A DNA stretch of 32,891 nucleotides from Paenibacillus agaridevorans (lineage in GTDB: Bacteria; Bacillota; Bacilli; Paenibacillales; Paenibacillaceae). The DNA lies in assembly GCF_003112455.1 (NCBI RefSeq), contig NZ_BDQX01000430.1:103721-136611 (forward strand), in the 5' to 3' direction. The translations under genes were made by a program, and so were the position numbers. Shown here piece after piece: positions 31,434 through 32,891 of the stretch. Below the pieces are notes generated by a model. It saw only the letters and a list, made by a program, of their open reading frames with translations, did no database searches and had not been told where the DNA came from. Each line of letters begins with the position of its first letter. Within the stretch, counting starts at the first letter, position 1.

Positions 31434-31520
31434 CATATCGCTGCCTAGTCTACCTGTTCAAAAACCTGCCGTATACCCGCACGTTAACCTGTAAATTCAG
31501 CAGCTTAAGATGCAGGGCCG

Positions 31521-32891
31521 TTAGAAAACGATCCTCGCCGACATTCCCGGTTCCAGCCGCAAAGCAAGGTACGACCTTCCGAGCTCGGACGACCCGAATT
31601 CTCCTCCGGTCACCTGGACCCCGCCGACCCATTCAGGCACTTTGACGACGAGTTCCGTTTCTCGCTCCGCCAACAGCACGGCAAGGAAACGTCCCCGTTC
31701 ACGATCCCATTCCATGGCTACCTCTCCCGTATGGAACCGCCAGCCCGAAATCTTGCCGCGCGTCCACCGCTCCGGCAGCGCGGGAAGCAGCTTAACGAAG
31801 CCGGGCGCTACCTGCAATAACATCTCCTGCACGGCGTTCACCCACCCCATGTTCGCATCAAGCTGCACCGGGGCAGAAGCCATGTTCAAGGAGACGCCCA
31901 TGCCCCTCCAGTCATTGTGAAGCGTGAACAAATTGGGCAGCAGGCTCGAACGTGCGAGAATATCCAGACACTCGACTGCGCTCTCGCCATCGCCGAGCCT
32001 TGCATAAATCGAAGCCATATGCGCAAGCGACCATCCGCTCTGCGCTCCCAGCTCACGATTGCGCACGGCTGTCTTGAAGGCTTCGAATAGCTCCGGGTCG
32101 CTCTCCCCCGACACTTCCTGGCCCGGAAACACCGGATACAGGTGGGATAGATGCCGATGCGCGTACCGGTCGTCAAAGTCGGGGTGGATCCACTCCCGAA
32201 CGGCGCCGTCCTCATTGACGAGATATGCGGGAAGCTTATCGAGCATGCCCTTCCACTTCTCATGCTCAGCCCTTGTCGCCGTGCCAGACTGACGAGAAAC
32301 CGCAAGAAGATTGCCAAGCAGCTCCTTCAAGATGGCGACATCCATCGTTGCATTAATCGTAGTGGGCATGGGATGCGCAAGCGCCACGCCTTCCGGCGGC
32401 ATAAAGTTAAGCGGCGTATTCTCCGGAGAGACGGACGGATAGATGCGATACAATCCGTCTTCGCCGGTCACAAGGAAGTCTTCATAGAAACGAACCGCTT
32501 CCCGCAGGAACGGGATGAGCTGCCCCCGCAGGAAATCCGGATCGCCCGAGAACCGGTAATGCTCGACGTAATGACGGGCAAGCCAGCCGGCAGCTCCCGT
32601 CCAATTCAGAATGACGGGCACGATCTGGTTGGGCACCCCGATCCCCGGCGTCGTCCCTGCGGGAATGTAAATCCCTTCGCAGCCGTACAGTTTTTGGGCG
32701 TTGCCCTTGAAGTCGTCCATCAGCTCTTCGTAATAGCGGAAGAGAGCGGGGGTCAATTCGCCAAGCCCGCCTACTTGAGCATGCCAATACATCATCTGGA
32801 CATTCTCGTTGGCCATGTTATGACTCCACACGAGCCGGTAATCGCCCCCCCACAGACCGTAAAGTCCGAACGGCTCGGCTTCCCGGGGAGC
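31521..32891 (-). CDS. GH95-like glycoside hydrolase (alpha-L-fucosidase family), C-terminal part
   Basis: The frame is open to the right edge, so only the C-terminal roughly 456 residues are visible; the start lies outside. The visible part matches the second half of the (alpha/alpha)6 barrel of GH95: LYGLWGGDYRLVWSHNM, NVQMMYWHAQVGGLGEL, WLARHYVEHYRFSGDPDFL, YPSVSPENT (codons near 32430) and TTINATMDVAILKELLGN, then GWSLAHMASIYARLGDGE, and a C-terminal beta domain with PALPERWTRGKISGWRFHTG. GH95 members cleave alpha-L-fucosides or alpha-L-galactosides. The upstream neighbour is unknown. It ends in a strong terminator, separate from the membrane-regulator locus. Confidence 0.82.
   Translation of the reverse strand, partial: APREAEPFGLYGLWGGDYRLVWSHNMANENVQMMYWHAQVGGLGELTPALFRYYEELMDDFKGNAQKLYGCEGIYIPAGTTPGIGVPNQIVPVILNWTGAAGWLARHYVEHYRFSGDPDFLRGQLIPFLREAVRFYEDFLVTGEDGLYRIYPSVSPENTPLNFMPPEGVALAHPMPTTINATMDVAILKELLGNLLAVSRQSGTATRAEHEKWKGMLDKLPAYLVNEDGAVREWIHPDFDDRYAHRHLSHLYPVFPGQEVSGESDPELFEAFKTAVRNRELGAQSGWSLAHMASIYARLGDGESAVECLDILARSSLLPNLFTLHNDWRGMGVSLNMASAPVQLDANMGWVNAVQEMLLQVAPGFVKLLPALPERWTRGKISGWRFHTGEVAMEWDRERGRFLAVLLAERETELVVKVPEWVGGVQVTGGEFGSSELGRSYLALRLEPGMSARIVF

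Overview
The window looks like a chromosomal segment of a Paenibacillus-type organism (Bacillales, Paenibacillaceae). This is inferred from gene content, not from a search. The indicators are YesM/YesN-type two-component proteins, a very large membrane-anchored AraC regulator, CUT1 sugar ABC genes without their own ATPase, many glycoside hydrolases, a c-di-AMP riboswitch in front of kimA, consensus-like Bacillus Zur and Fnr operators, and strong Shine-Dalgarno sequences with some TTG starts.

Layout. 1-2564 (minus): a sensor kinase with its own promoter, followed by an overlapping AraC-type response regulator cut by the window edge. 2565-3320: no gene; six 51-bp tandem repeats and a terminator. 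3321-7488: a GH2 beta-mannosidase (minus) with promoter, divergent from a LacI-family regulator (plus) with a terminator; a palindromic dispersed repeat lies between them. 7503-9720: kimA potassium importer (minus) behind a c-di-AMP riboswitch with promoter, aptamer and terminator. 9854-13144: a Fec-type lipoprotein and two FecCD permeases (minus) without ATPase; two near-perfect Zur boxes sit at the promoter. 13145-14449: about 1.3 kb without a credible gene but with three repeat families, including a second copy of the palindromic element. 14450-18749: GH42 beta-galactosidase (minus), divergent AraC regulator (plus) and a Gfo/Idh/MocA-like protein (plus). 18829-19689: scdA/ytfE-type iron-sulfur repair protein (minus) with a well placed Fnr/CRP-type site. 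19777-31297: a carbohydrate locus, all minus: membrane AraC regulator, MalE-type lipoprotein, two CUT1 permeases, a 1059-aa GH106-like hydrolase, a zinc alcohol dehydrogenase and a second, LplA-type lipoprotein. 31399-32891: 3' part of a GH95-like hydrolase with terminator.

How it fits together. Most of the window is a carbohydrate-utilisation region. Candidate activities are mannosidase (GH2), galactosidase (GH42), rhamnosidase-like (GH106) and fucosidase-like (GH95), with uptake by a CUT1 importer that presumably borrows a shared MsmX-type ATPase, and with a local regulator beside most enzyme genes. Interspersed are three stress or ion modules, each with a readable control element: potassium (c-di-AMP riboswitch), probable zinc (Zur) and oxygen/NO (Fnr). 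The most unusual points are the Zur-type control of a Fec-type importer, a direct-repeat activator site upstream of the sugar operon, two different solute-binding proteins in one operon, and several structured intergenic repeat families.
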